From assembly GCA_044221555.1 (NCBI GenBank), contig JBGAOY010000005.1, forward strand, positions 124,001-188,000: a stretch of DNA of 64,000 nt. Reading direction: 5' to 3'. The notes under the pieces were generated by a model, which searched no databases, was not told the DNA's origin, and saw only the letters and a list, made by a program, of their open reading frames with translations. A program made the translations under genes and the position numbers. This DNA comes from JAEUJM01 sp044221555. Its GTDB lineage: Bacteria > Actinomycetota > Acidimicrobiia > Acidimicrobiales > DATDAH01. Of the stretch, positions 42,940-50,593 are shown in pieces (position 1 is the stretch's first letter; each line of letters opens with the position of its first letter).

Positions 42940-43500
42940 ATGGCCATGACGCAGTCGCACCGCCTCACGGTCGACGAGTTCTTCGCCCTCCCTGGCGAAC
43001 TGGTGCACACCGAGCTGGTCGACGGGGAGATCGTCGTGGATTCACCGAGCGTGCGTCATCAGGACATCGGGGGCTGGATCTACCACCAGTTCATGAAGCA
43101 CCTGGAGGCGAACCCCGGCGCGGGCCGGGCCGGCATCGAGCTGACCACCCGGCTCGACGAGCACAACGCCTTCGTGCCGGACGCCTGGTGGAACGTGCCG
43201 GGCCACGACCTCGACCCGGATGGCCGAGGCCACCGCGGGCCGCCCGACCTGGCTGTCGAGGTGCGATCGCCCAGCACCTGGCGCCGCGTCCGCACGGTGA
43301 AGAAGGACCGGTACGAGGCGGAGGGGCTTCCCGAGCTGTGGTTGGTCGACACCGCGACCGACGAGATCGTCGTCCATCGCCGTTCGACACCCGACTCACC
43401 CGTGTTCGACATCACGTTCACGGTGGCCGAGGGCGACGTGCTCACCACCCCGGTCATCTCCGGCTTCGCCCTCGACGTCACGGTGCTGTTCGACCGCTGA
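42940..43500 (+). CDS. Uma2-family (DUF820) putative endonuclease
   Basis: The 186-residue protein matches the Uma2/DUF820 family, which has a PD-(D/E)xK-like nuclease fold. Visible landmarks are LTVDEFFALPGELVHTELVD, Asp in AFVPDAWWNVP, the PDLAVEVRSPSTW segment with VxVxSPS motif, KKDRYEAEGLPELWLVDT and a C-terminal LTTPVISGFALDV. Its role is not settled; the fold suggests DNA cleavage. The start is leaderless by the -10 spacing. It lies at the edge of the restriction and toxin-antitoxin block. Confidence 0.85.
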   Translation: MAMTQSHRLTVDEFFALPGELVHTELVDGEIVVDSPSVRHQDIGGWIYHQFMKHLEANPGAGRAGIELTTRLDEHNAFVPDAWWNVPGHDLDPDGRGHRGPPDLAVEVRSPSTWRRVRTVKKDRYEAEGLPELWLVDTATDEIVVHRRSTPDSPVFDITFTVAEGDVLTTPVISGFALDVTVLFDR

Positions 43501-43563
43501 GCAGGCCGCCGGCCCCGTGACGGGCGCCCGAGGGAGTAGGCCGCCGCCGGACACCGCCCGATT

Positions 43564-43582
43564 TTGAGTAGCCCCTACTCAA
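43564..43582. promoter_or_regulatory. Palindromic motif TGAGTA-N5-TACTCA (copy 1)
   Basis: The perfect palindrome TTGAGTAG-CCC-CTACTCAA contains TGAGTA-N5-TACTCA (43565-43581). It lies 34 nt before the ATG of the small membrane-protein gene. The same 17-bp pattern occurs at 48188-48204 at nearly the same distance from another gene, suggesting a shared operator or promoter element. Confidence 0.6.
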
Positions 43583-43615
43583 GACCTGTGACCCACCAGG
43601 TGGTCCCCTGGGCCC

Positions 43616-43861
43616 ATGGACACACCAACCACCACCGCCGCCACCCCCGAGGTGGCCTGGTACAACAAGCCCGGCCCGGCCCTCGCGGCGGGGCTCGCCC
43701 TGCTGGCCCTCTGCGGCGTGTTCGCCGTGGTGTGGGTCACGACCCCCTTCTTCCTGGCCCGCCCCCTCGGCTACCTGAGCGGCGCCGCCGGGATCATGCT
43801 GGTGTACGGCGGCGCCACCGGCCTGCGGGAGCAGCGCGCCGAGCAGGAGTGGCGGGCATGA
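43616..43861 (+). CDS. Small two-helix membrane protein
   Basis: The 81-residue protein has a short cytoplasmic Thr/Ala-rich N-terminus, two membrane helices (about 22-42 and 47-65) and a charged C-terminal end (REQRAEQEWRA). Function is unknown. It is the first gene of a two-gene unit; its stop overlaps the next ATG by four bases. The TGAGTA-N5-TACTCA palindrome lies upstream. Confidence 0.72.
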   Translation: MDTPTTTAATPEVAWYNKPGPALAAGLALLALCGVFAVVWVTTPFFLARPLGYLSGAAGIMLVYGGATGLREQRAEQEWRA

Positions 43862-44328
43862 CCATGAGCCGCACCGACAAGTACGAGAAGTACCGCGAGG
43901 CACAGATGATGGCCGTGGCCCCCCACGTGCAGGGCGAGCTGCTGGCGGTCGGGGTGTTCTCACGAGCCGGCACCATGGGCTCGTTCGGCCTCGGCAAGGT
44001 GTCGCCGCTGGCCGGCATGGTGAAGCGAGGGTTCGAGAAGGGCAAGGCCGACGGCCTCCCCCAGAACTTCGTCGTCGCCGTCACCGACCAGCAGGTCTAC
44101 GTGTTCGCCTACAAGCCCCGAGGCACCAGCATCAAGGTGAAGGACCCGCTGCGGGTCTGGGGCCGCGACCAGGTGCGGGTGCACCGCACCCCGGTGAAGG
44201 TGGGCGCCATGAGCAACACCTACCAGGTGGACCTCGCCGGGACGGGATCGATCAACATCGAGTCGGGCAAGATGCCCGGCTCGACCACCGAGTACAACGC
44301 CCCGGTGCTCGACCTGCTGGCCGCCTGA
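43858..44328 (+). CDS. Conserved protein of unknown function
   Basis: The 156-residue protein has no signal peptide or clear membrane helix. It has alternating strands after a helical start: FVVAVTDQQVYVFAYKPRGT, VKDPLRVWGRDQVRV, QVDLAGTGSINIESG. This is like PH-domain-type folds that act at membranes, but the match is only by pattern. The ATG overlaps the stop of the two-helix membrane protein, so they are likely produced together and may interact. The final codons (Ala-Ala-stop) are tandemly repeated in the DNA. Confidence 0.68.
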   Translation: MTMSRTDKYEKYREAQMMAVAPHVQGELLAVGVFSRAGTMGSFGLGKVSPLAGMVKRGFEKGKADGLPQNFVVAVTDQQVYVFAYKPRGTSIKVKDPLRVWGRDQVRVHRTPVKVGAMSNTYQVDLAGTGSINIESGKMPGSTTEYNAPVLDLLAA

Positions 44329-44364
44329 GCCGCCTGAGCCGCCTGAGCCGCCTGAGCCGCCTGG
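44320..44364. repeat. 9-bp tandem repeat over a stop codon
   Basis: GCCGCCTGA is repeated four times, then GCCGCCTGG. The first copy is the end of the preceding gene, so the Ala-Ala-stop codons are repeated in frame, giving extra stop codons. Confidence 0.92.
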
Positions 44365-44391
44365 CGGGACGCGCGGCCCGAGGCCACCCGT

Positions 44392-44446
44392 GTTCACCAG
44401 AGCGATCGCCGAGAATCGCCCCTCCCGGTGCATCGCTCTGGTGAAC
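44392..44446. repeat. 15-bp perfect inverted repeat before the amidotransferase gene
   Basis: Arms 44392-44406 (GTTCACCAGAGCGAT) and 44432-44446 are perfectly complementary with a 25-nt loop. The right arm ends 3 nt before a -10-like box. It could terminate the upstream unit or be an operator for the amidotransferase gene. Confidence 0.75.
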
Positions 44447-44449
44447 GGG

Positions 44450-44455
44450 TAGCTT
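44450..44455 (+). promoter_or_regulatory. -10-like box of the amidotransferase gene
   Basis: TAGCTT ends 8 nt before the ATG at 44464. Confidence 0.5.
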
Positions 44456-44463
44456 TCGCCGAC

Positions 44464-45180
44464 ATGACCTCTCGCCCGCGGATCGGCATCACGTCGTGGC
44501 CCCGCGACGTGGAGTACGAGGGCGTTCCCGAGCGCTGCGACACGTTCTCGCACGACTACGTCACCTCGGTGGTCCACGCCGGCGGCCTGCCCGTGCTGCT
44601 GCCGCTGGCCGACCACTCCGAGGCGGGCCGCGACGTGTTCGACGCACTGCTGGGCCTGGTCGACGGCGTGGTGCTCACCGGCGGCGGCGACATCGAGCCG
44701 GCCGCCTACGGCGCCGCCACCCACGAGGCCACCAAGTACACCGACGCCGCACGCGACGCCTACGACACCCTGGTGATGCATCGGGTCGTCGAGCGCGGTA
44801 TCCCGACGCTGGGCATCTGTCGGGGCCTCCAACTCACGAACGTGGTGTTCGGGGGGACGCTGGCCCAACACCTCGACGGCCACGAGGCCGACCATCTGGC
44901 CTTCGACACCGCCCACACCGTCCACGTCGAGCCCGGCACCCGCCTGGCCTCGCTGCTGGGCCAGGGTGAGGTCGAGGTCAACTCGCTCCACCACCAGGGC
45001 GTCGACCGCTTGGGCGACGGGGTGCGGGCGGTGGCCACCAGCGCCGACGGCGTGGTCGAGGCCATCGAGCTCGACGGCGCCGACCACTTCCTCGCCGTGC
45101 AGTGGCACCCGGAGCTGCTGCGCCACCGACCCGAGCAGCTCGGGCTGTTCCGCGACCTGGTCGAGCGCTCCCGCCGCTGA
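44464..45180 (+). CDS. Class I glutamine amidotransferase, PuuD-like
   Basis: The 238-residue protein belongs to peptidase family C26 (gamma-glutamyl-GABA hydrolase type). It has LVDGVVLTGGGDIEPAAYG, the nucleophile Cys in PTLGICRGLQLTNVVFGG, NSLHHQGVDRLG, and the His/Glu of the triad in FLAVQWHPELL. It probably hydrolyses a gamma-glutamyl compound; whether this belongs to polyamine breakdown is unknown because no puu genes are nearby. A leaderless start is suggested. A short hairpin follows. Confidence 0.88.
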   Translation: MTSRPRIGITSWPRDVEYEGVPERCDTFSHDYVTSVVHAGGLPVLLPLADHSEAGRDVFDALLGLVDGVVLTGGGDIEPAAYGAATHEATKYTDAARDAYDTLVMHRVVERGIPTLGICRGLQLTNVVFGGTLAQHLDGHEADHLAFDTAHTVHVEPGTRLASLLGQGEVEVNSLHHQGVDRLGDGVRAVATSADGVVEAIELDGADHFLAVQWHPELLRHRPEQLGLFRDLVERSRR

Positions 45181-45189
45181 CCGGGCACG

Positions 45190-45210
45190 GTCGACCGGGT
45201 GCCGGTCGAC
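45190..45210. terminator. Compact hairpin between convergent genes
   Basis: A 9-bp perfect stem (GTCGACCGG with CCGGTCGAC) with a 3-nt loop begins 10 nt after the amidotransferase stop and faces the convergent RCC1 gene. Confidence 0.6.
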
Positions 45211-45223
45211 GGGGCGCCGCGGG

Positions 45224-46453
45224 TCAGGTCACCGCCACCGGGACGTCCTGGTACCGGCGGGGCTCGCCGTTGCCCAGCTGGCCGTCGCGGTCGCGACCCC
45301 AGCAGAACAGGCGCCCTGTCGCCTTGCGAGCGCAGGCGTGGAAGCCGCCCACGCTCACGGCCTGCCAGCCGGTGACGGCGCCGGCCACCTCGACCGGCCG
45401 GGCGCGATCGACGTTGGCGCCGCCGTTGCCGAGGCGTCCGTCGGCATCGCTGCCCCAGCAGTACAGACGGCCCGACGCCTTGCGGGCGCAGGTCACCGAG
45501 GAGCCGGCGCTCACCTCGGCCCAGTCCGTGGCCGCACCGGCCACCTCGGAGGGCACGAGCTGGTCGACGGTCGTCGCGCCGCCATTGCCGAGGCGGCCCC
45601 GCGAGTCGCTGCCCCAGCAGAGCAGCCGACCCGATTCCTCGAGCCCACACGTGTGCCGCAGGCCCGCGCTGACCGCGACCCAGTCCGTGGCCGCGCCCGC
45701 CACCTCGACCGGAGCGTCGCGGTTGACCGTGCTGTCGTCGCCGAGCTGCCCGTGGGAGTTTCGCCCCCAGCAGTAGAGCTGCCCCGACTCCCGGAGGGCG
45801 CACGTGTGGTCGGCGCCGGCGCTGATCGCCGCCCAGTCGGAGAATCCACCGGCGACCTCGACCGGCACGGGCGAGAGATCGTCACCGCCGGGGCCGTCTC
45901 CCAGCTGCCCGGAGAAGTCCAGGCCCCAGCAGTACAGGTGCCCCGAGTCGCGGAGGCCGCAGGTGTGGGCCCCACCGGCCGACACCGCCGACCAGTCGTC
46001 GTGCGCACCATCGACCTCGACCGGCAGGGGCTGGGGCTGTTGCGAGCCCCCGGTGCCCAGCGTGCCGAAGAAGTTGTCACCCCAGCAGTACAGGTGAGCG
46101 TCGACCGACACGCCGCAGGTGTGCACCGAGCCGGCGCTCACCGTGGCCCACTGCACGGTGTCGCCCGCCACTGCGACGGGCGCGGTCCGGTCGGCGCCCG
46201 TGCCGGACCCACCGTTGCCGAGCTCGCCGAAGAAGTTGCCACCCCAGCAGAGCACCCGACCCGACACCTTGCGGGCGCAACTGTGGCCGCCGCCCGAGTC
46301 GACCTGGGCCCAGTTGGTGCTCGGCGCGGTGCGCTCCGGGGCACGGGCGGTGGTGGCGGCCACCCCGGCCGCTCCGACTCCCCCGAAGGCAGCCATACCG
46401 GCGAGGAACAGGAGCACCGCTGACGACACGACGAGCAGACGACGAAGGGGCAT
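45224..46453 (-). CDS. Secreted RCC1-repeat beta-propeller protein
   Basis: The 409-residue protein has a signal peptide (MPLRRLLVVSSAVLLFLAG, followed by an Ala/Gly-rich segment) and seven RCC1-type repeats, each with W-x-V-S-A-G, H-[ST]-C and L-Y-C-W-G, then GQLG. Seven repeats make a closed seven-bladed propeller. Each blade has two cysteines, fitting disulfides in an exported protein. Binding partner is unknown. TAGCCT lies 6 nt before the ATG, suggesting a leaderless transcript. Confidence 0.88.
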   Translation of the reverse strand: MPLRRLLVVSSAVLLFLAGMAAFGGVGAAGVAATTARAPERTAPSTNWAQVDSGGGHSCARKVSGRVLCWGGNFFGELGNGGSGTGADRTAPVAVAGDTVQWATVSAGSVHTCGVSVDAHLYCWGDNFFGTLGTGGSQQPQPLPVEVDGAHDDWSAVSAGGAHTCGLRDSGHLYCWGLDFSGQLGDGPGGDDLSPVPVEVAGGFSDWAAISAGADHTCALRESGQLYCWGRNSHGQLGDDSTVNRDAPVEVAGAATDWVAVSAGLRHTCGLEESGRLLCWGSDSRGRLGNGGATTVDQLVPSEVAGAATDWAEVSAGSSVTCARKASGRLYCWGSDADGRLGNGGANVDRARPVEVAGAVTGWQAVSVGGFHACARKATGRLFCWGRDRDGQLGNGEPRRYQDVPVAVT

Positions 46454-46459
46454 GAGGGG

Positions 46460-46465
46460 AGGCTA
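46460..46465 (-). promoter_or_regulatory. -10-like box of the RCC1 gene
   Basis: TAGCCT on the minus strand ends 6 nt before the ATG. Confidence 0.5.
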
Positions 46466-46541
46466 GGAAGACCGACGGCCCTCGTACAGGGCCGATGGTC
46501 ATGATCAGCTCCCCGGTCGGACCGGGCCGCCGGTGACCTGA

Positions 46542-48152
46542 TCAGGCCTGGGCGTCGAGCTCCTCGGCGTCGACCTGGTCCTGCGCCTCGCTGCGGCGGG
46601 CCCGCTCGTGACCGCCGCGGGGCGCGAGCTGCGCGGTGGCGAACGGGCAGGTGCCGAGCACCGTGCCGTAGGCGAGGTAGGGGCCCCACACCACGATGCC
46701 GGCCGGCCCGACGTCGTCCCAGTGGCCCTGCTCGGCGGTGTAGCGCCCGAACGCCTTCCAGTGGCCCGCCGACTTCACGCCCTTCAGGGTCGGCTCGAAG
46801 CCGCCGCCCAGGGGAAGCGCGAACACCAGGCCCAGGGCGATGCTGGCCACCGGCACGATCCAGAGCGTGCTCTGGGTGGCCCACAGCGGCCAGGTGGCGC
46901 ACACGATGCCGGCGGCGAACGGGCCGACGTAGAGGATGCGGAAGCGCCGGCGGACCAGGTCCTGCTCCTTGGCCCGCTTGAAGACCGATGCCCGGTACGA
47001 CCGCCACCAGCCTGGCTGCCTGTCCGACCAAAGGGGCGGACCGACCACCTCACCGGTCGGCGCCTGGGCCCGCAGGGCTTCCACGACGATCTGCTCGTGC
47101 GAGAGGTCGCCCTTGGAGCCGGCGGGCACCTTGACCACCCACCGGTCGGGCCCGTAGCCGTCGATCGTGATCACCTTGCGATGGGCCAGATCGAGCACCG
47201 TGCCGGCCACCGCGTCCTGGTCCAACTTGCGGGCGTCGGCCAGCAGCAGGGCCACGACCGCGGGGTCGTACCCGTCGGGCGGATCGGCGACCTGGTCGGG
47301 GAACGTTCCCTGGTAACGCTCGCGGGCCCGGCGGTCGGACGTCTGCAGGCGATACCACTGCACCACCATCAGGAGCGAGACCCCGAGGCCCACGCCGATG
47401 AGGATCAGACTCACGATCCGCTGCTGGGTGTCCTGGCTGTCGAGGGTCGACTCGAGCGCCTCGCTGTTGGCGACCGCGGCCTGCAACTGGCGTTGGAACG
47501 CCGCCTCGCTGGTGATGGCGGCGAAGTTGCCGGCCAGCCCGGGTGCCAGTCCCGGCGGCAGGCCAACCAACAGGTCGGACGACGTCCAGATGGGCGAGCG
47601 GCCCGTGAAGCGCACCTTTGCGGGCTTGACCCGCACGTCCTGGTCGAGCCCGTTGATCCAGTGGAAGTCGATGGCCCGCCGGGGCGTGCCCTCCGGCAGC
47701 ACCAGCACGCCGGACACATCGACGGGCGGGTCCTGCCGGGAGGCGTCGCTGGGATCGGCCACGAGCGGGGTCTCGATGGTGGTGATGTCGCTGCCGGCCT
47801 TCACCCCCCCGGTGATGGTGAAGGTGGCCACCACGCTCTGGGTGCTGACCGGCACGTTGACGGTCTCGAAGTCACTGCTGCCGCTCGTGGGCTGACCGTC
47901 CACGACGAGGTCGTCGACCCCACCGAGCAGGGGCTTGGGGATGGGCAGGATGCCGCCCTCGTCATCGAGGAACTCGCCCGTCATGCGCACACGCAACGTC
48001 CCGTTCGGCTGGAGCGTGATGCGATAGGTCAGCGCCTCGAGGCGGCTCCCCCGCTCGGACTGCATGAACGGGATCTGGCCGTCCTGCAGGCCGCAGCCGG
48101 CGGTCAGCAGCACCAATGCGACCGCGAACAGGCAGAGAATGATCCGACTCAT
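46542..48152 (-). CDS. DUF2207-like membrane protein
   Basis: The 536-residue protein starts with a lipoprotein-like signal (MSRIILCLFAVALVLLTAGC), has a beta-rich outside domain (YRITLQPNGTLRVRMTGEFL, later LPEGTPRRAIDFHWINGLDQ), a membrane helix near residues 266-283, a cytoplasmic domain with DPAVVALLLADARKLDQDAV and DLAHRKVITIDGYG, two more helices and a further soluble part. This resembles DUF2207 (YdbT/LemA-neighbour type) proteins. Function is unknown. The ATG at 48152 is chosen because the longer start lies within the palindrome. A TGAGTA-N5-TACTCA element lies 35 nt upstream. Confidence 0.75.
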   Translation of the reverse strand: MSRIILCLFAVALVLLTAGCGLQDGQIPFMQSERGSRLEALTYRITLQPNGTLRVRMTGEFLDDEGGILPIPKPLLGGVDDLVVDGQPTSGSSDFETVNVPVSTQSVVATFTITGGVKAGSDITTIETPLVADPSDASRQDPPVDVSGVLVLPEGTPRRAIDFHWINGLDQDVRVKPAKVRFTGRSPIWTSSDLLVGLPPGLAPGLAGNFAAITSEAAFQRQLQAAVANSEALESTLDSQDTQQRIVSLILIGVGLGVSLLMVVQWYRLQTSDRRARERYQGTFPDQVADPPDGYDPAVVALLLADARKLDQDAVAGTVLDLAHRKVITIDGYGPDRWVVKVPAGSKGDLSHEQIVVEALRAQAPTGEVVGPPLWSDRQPGWWRSYRASVFKRAKEQDLVRRRFRILYVGPFAAGIVCATWPLWATQSTLWIVPVASIALGLVFALPLGGGFEPTLKGVKSAGHWKAFGRYTAEQGHWDDVGPAGIVVWGPYLAYGTVLGTCPFATAQLAPRGGHERARRSEAQDQVDAEELDAQA

Positions 48153-48187
48153 CGGTGACAGCGCACCACGCCTGCGCCCGCTCGTCC

Positions 48188-48204
48188 TGAGTACCACCTA
48201 CTCA
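48188..48204. promoter_or_regulatory. Palindromic motif TGAGTA-N5-TACTCA (copy 2)
   Basis: TGAGTA-CCACC-TACTCA lies 35 nt before the ATG of the DUF2207-like gene (minus strand). Both half-sites are identical to copy 1 at 43565-43581, with a different 5-nt spacer. Confidence 0.6.
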
Positions 48205-48257
48205 TCTTCGCTCACCGACGGCCGCTGCTCCCGGACCGGCGGGCGCCGGGTCGGGGG

Positions 48258-48263
48258 TAGCGT
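48258..48263 (+). promoter_or_regulatory. -10-like box of the crotonase gene
   Basis: TAGCGT ends 8 nt before the ATG at 48272. Confidence 0.5.
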
Positions 48264-48271
48264 GCCCGACC

Positions 48272-48976
48272 ATGACGACTGGACCGGTGACCTACGAGCT
48301 CGACGGCACCGTGGCGGTGATCCGCCTCGACGACGGCAAGGCCAACGCCATCTCCCACGAGGTGCTCGAGGCGCTGCAGGCCGCGCTGGACCGGGCCGAG
48401 GCCGAGGCCCGGGCGGTGGTCATCGCCGGCCGCGATGGGCGCTTCTCGGCGGGCTTCCACCTACCGACCATGACCGCGGGCACCGATGAGATGCGGGGCC
48501 TGGTCGCCGGCGGCGCCGAGCTGCTCCTCCGGGTGTACCTGTTCCCGATGCCGGTGGTGGTGGCCTGCACCGGGCACGCGCTGGCTGCGGGCGCGCTGTT
48601 GTGCCTGGTGGGCGACGTGCGGGTCGGCGCCGCGGGCGAGTTCAAGATCGGCCTCAACGAGGTGGCCATCGGCATGCAGCTCCCGGTGTTCGCGGTCGAG
48701 CTGGCGCGCGACCGGCTGGTGAGCGGCGAGTTCTCCTCAGCCACCATGGGTGCCCGCATCTACTCGCCGGAGCACGCGGTGTCCGCCGGCTACCTCGATC
48801 TGCTGGCCGAGCCCGGCGAGGTGGTCGCCACGGCGGTCGCCGAGGCCGCCCGGCTGTCGGAGCTGCGCACCGGCGCCTACGCCGGCACCAAGCTGCGGGC
48901 CCGCTCCGCCACCGTCGACTTCGCACGCCGCACGCTGCCCGAGGACATGGCCGCGATGGACGCTCCCACGCCGTAG
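48272..48976 (+). CDS. Crotonase/enoyl-CoA hydratase-family protein
   Basis: The 234-residue protein has the crotonase fold: VAVIRLDDGKANAISHEVL, oxyanion segment RFSAGFHLPTM, CTGHALAAGALLCLVGD and KIGLNEVAIGMQLPVFAVEL. It acts on acyl-CoA thioesters, but the reaction is unclear. The first position often used as the catalytic glutamate reads Glu in GLNEVAIG, while the second typical acid is not evident. It is short for the family (usually about 255-260). No other beta-oxidation genes are adjacent. Confidence 0.88.
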   Translation: MTTGPVTYELDGTVAVIRLDDGKANAISHEVLEALQAALDRAEAEARAVVIAGRDGRFSAGFHLPTMTAGTDEMRGLVAGGAELLLRVYLFPMPVVVACTGHALAAGALLCLVGDVRVGAAGEFKIGLNEVAIGMQLPVFAVELARDRLVSGEFSSATMGARIYSPEHAVSAGYLDLLAEPGEVVATAVAEAARLSELRTGAYAGTKLRARSATVDFARRTLPEDMAAMDAPTP

Positions 48977-49009
48977 CGGTCAACCGCTTCGGCCGGACCG
49001 GGTGACCGG

Positions 49010-49579
49010 TCAGTCGGGCGGCGCCACCACGAAGTCGACCCGCCAGTGGTACGAGCCGGTGATCACGCGCTTCAGGTCGAGCGTGAGGTGGTGGTCACCG
49101 TTCTCGAGCCCTCGTCCCGGCGGTGCGTGCCAGATGAAGCCGTCGTCGGTGCGCTCCACGTTGACGTCCTCGGTGACGTCCTCGCCGTCGAAGGTCAGCA
49201 CCGCCGATCCGAGGCGCGTGGTGGGCGCGACGTTCACCTCGATGGCGAGGGTCACGGCCTGTTGAGGGGTGAGCGTGTCGCCGGGCTCCACCCCCGTGGC
49301 CGACACGGACACCTGGTTGAGATTCCACAGCCAGAGCACGCCGATCAGCGCCAGGGCCACGAACGACAGCCCGATGAGGAGGTTGACCCGGTCGACGGGC
49401 TGGCGGCTGCCGAAGCTGCGCCGCCGACCGGGACCGGTCTTGACCCCTCGACCCGCGGGCGGGCGGCCCACCGGCACATGAGCGATACGGACCGGGGCCG
49501 TGGCCTTGCGGTCACCGCGGCGCCGACCGCGTCCGGCTCCCGGGATGTCGCGCAACGAAGAGCCCATGACCGCGGTCAT
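49010..49579 (-). CDS. Membrane-anchored protein with Ig-like outer domain
   Basis: The 189-residue protein has a basic, Arg/Gly/Pro-rich cytoplasmic N-terminus (about 60 residues), one membrane helix (about 66-84, LLIGLSFVALALIGVLWLW) and a beta-rich outer domain (VSATGVEPGDTLTPQQAVTL to YHWRVDFVVAPPD), which looks like an Ig-like or copper-resistance CopC-like fold. Function is unknown. ATG codons at 49579 and 49567 are both possible starts. Confidence 0.7.
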   Translation of the reverse strand: MTAVMGSSLRDIPGAGRGRRRGDRKATAPVRIAHVPVGRPPAGRGVKTGPGRRRSFGSRQPVDRVNLLIGLSFVALALIGVLWLWNLNQVSVSATGVEPGDTLTPQQAVTLAIEVNVAPTTRLGSAVLTFDGEDVTEDVNVERTDDGFIWHAPPGRGLENGDHHLTLDLKRVITGSYHWRVDFVVAPPD

Positions 49580-49615
49580 CCTGCCACCTGCAACGGCACC
49601 GTCCCAAGCAGCGGC

Positions 49616-49846
49616 TCATCGCGCTGATGGCGAGGGGCGCGTCGCGGCGGGCCCGTCGACCGGCCGGCGGCCGGACGGGCGGCGGGGCCCGACAGCCGAG
49701 CCGGCCACCTCGTCGGGCACCCGTGGGCGCTCGTCCATCCACTGGGCCATGCGCTCGGCCAATCGCCCGTTGTCGGTCAGCCATCGACGCGCGGTCGGAT
49801 GGCGGCGACGGGCGGCGGCCCGATCGGCGCCGACAGCCCGGATCAC
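49616..49846 (-). CDS. Small coupled reading frame after the sigma factor
   Basis: A 76-codon frame starts with a GTG that overlaps the sigma-factor stop (GTGA). The first half looks protein-like and polar (ARRWLTDNGRLAERMAQWMD), the second is Pro/Arg-rich. The coupled layout suggests a partner of the sigma factor, but base composition alone could keep such a frame open. No family was recognised. Confidence 0.42.
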   Translation of the reverse strand: MIRAVGADRAAARRRHPTARRWLTDNGRLAERMAQWMDERPRVPDEVAGSAVGPRRPSGRRPVDGPAATRPSPSAR

Positions 49847-50514
49847 GCGACGAGCGGCAGGTCGGCGAGCGGGGCGAAGCGCTCGTCGGTGACCGCCAGC
49901 CGCCGAAGGCGCCGGCGCATGCGGGTCGCCACCTGGCGGACGGCGTCCGGGCTCGCACCCAGGTCCGCGCTCACCGTGCGCGAGGGCGACGGGTCGCCCA
50001 GGTCGGCCTGGAGGCGCAGCTCGAGGACGATGGCCTGGTCGCGGGGTGAGCCCACCCGAGCGAGCGCATCGAGCAGCAGCGCGGCCATGGCATGGCCGCG
50101 CCCGACCTGGCGCAGCGTGTCGAACGCCGTGCCCTCCTCCCGCCCCGTGGTCCCCGGCGGCGGGGTGCCACCCTCGGCCGCCTGGTCGAACCCGGTCTCG
50201 TCCCACTCGTCGGCGTGGACGCCGACGAACCTGGCGGCGACGCCCCGCAGGCGATGCGACGCCCACGTCCAGGGCAGCGCGCCGCCGTCGGGGCGCCACG
50301 CGCCAGCGCAGGAGGCCAGCTCGAGGCAGGCGTCGATGACCACTCCGTCCAGGTCGTCACGGGTGACCGCGCTCGCGCCCACCGCGGCCAGGTGGCGGCG
50401 CATCACGGCGGCCAGCCGGGCCCCGTACTCGGCGTACAGGTCGAAGACGGCGTCGCTGTCACCGTCGGCCATGCGCCGCATCAGCGTCGCGATCCGTGCC
50501 GTGTCCTCGGCCAT
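49843..50514 (-). CDS. Sigma-70-like (ECF-type) factor
   Basis: The 223-residue protein has a region-2-like start (LMRRMADGDSDAVFDLYAEY, then GARLAAVMRRHL) and a C-terminal helix-turn-helix-like end (SADLGASPDAVRQVATRMRR), with a long middle part including TWASHRLRGVAARFVGVH. This fits a divergent ECF sigma factor. No matching anti-sigma gene is recognised, except possibly the coupled 76-codon frame. GGGGAGGAGC lies just before the ATG. Two 12-bp direct repeats lie about 80-106 bp upstream. Confidence 0.72.
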   Translation of the reverse strand: MAEDTARIATLMRRMADGDSDAVFDLYAEYGARLAAVMRRHLAAVGASAVTRDDLDGVVIDACLELASCAGAWRPDGGALPWTWASHRLRGVAARFVGVHADEWDETGFDQAAEGGTPPPGTTGREEGTAFDTLRQVGRGHAMAALLLDALARVGSPRDQAIVLELRLQADLGDPSPSRTVSADLGASPDAVRQVATRMRRRLRRLAVTDERFAPLADLPLVA

Positions 50515-50593
50515 GGTGTGCTCCTCCCCGGCCCTCCCCCCGGAGGTCCGATCGCCTGTGGCACACCGTGACGGGCAGGTCTGACAACTACAG

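Noticed and set aside
49580..49842. Other open frames on both strands between the Ig-like membrane protein and the sigma gene
   Set aside because: Arg/Pro/Ala-rich with no coupling or start signal; only the 76-codon frame overlapping the sigma stop was kept, with low confidence.
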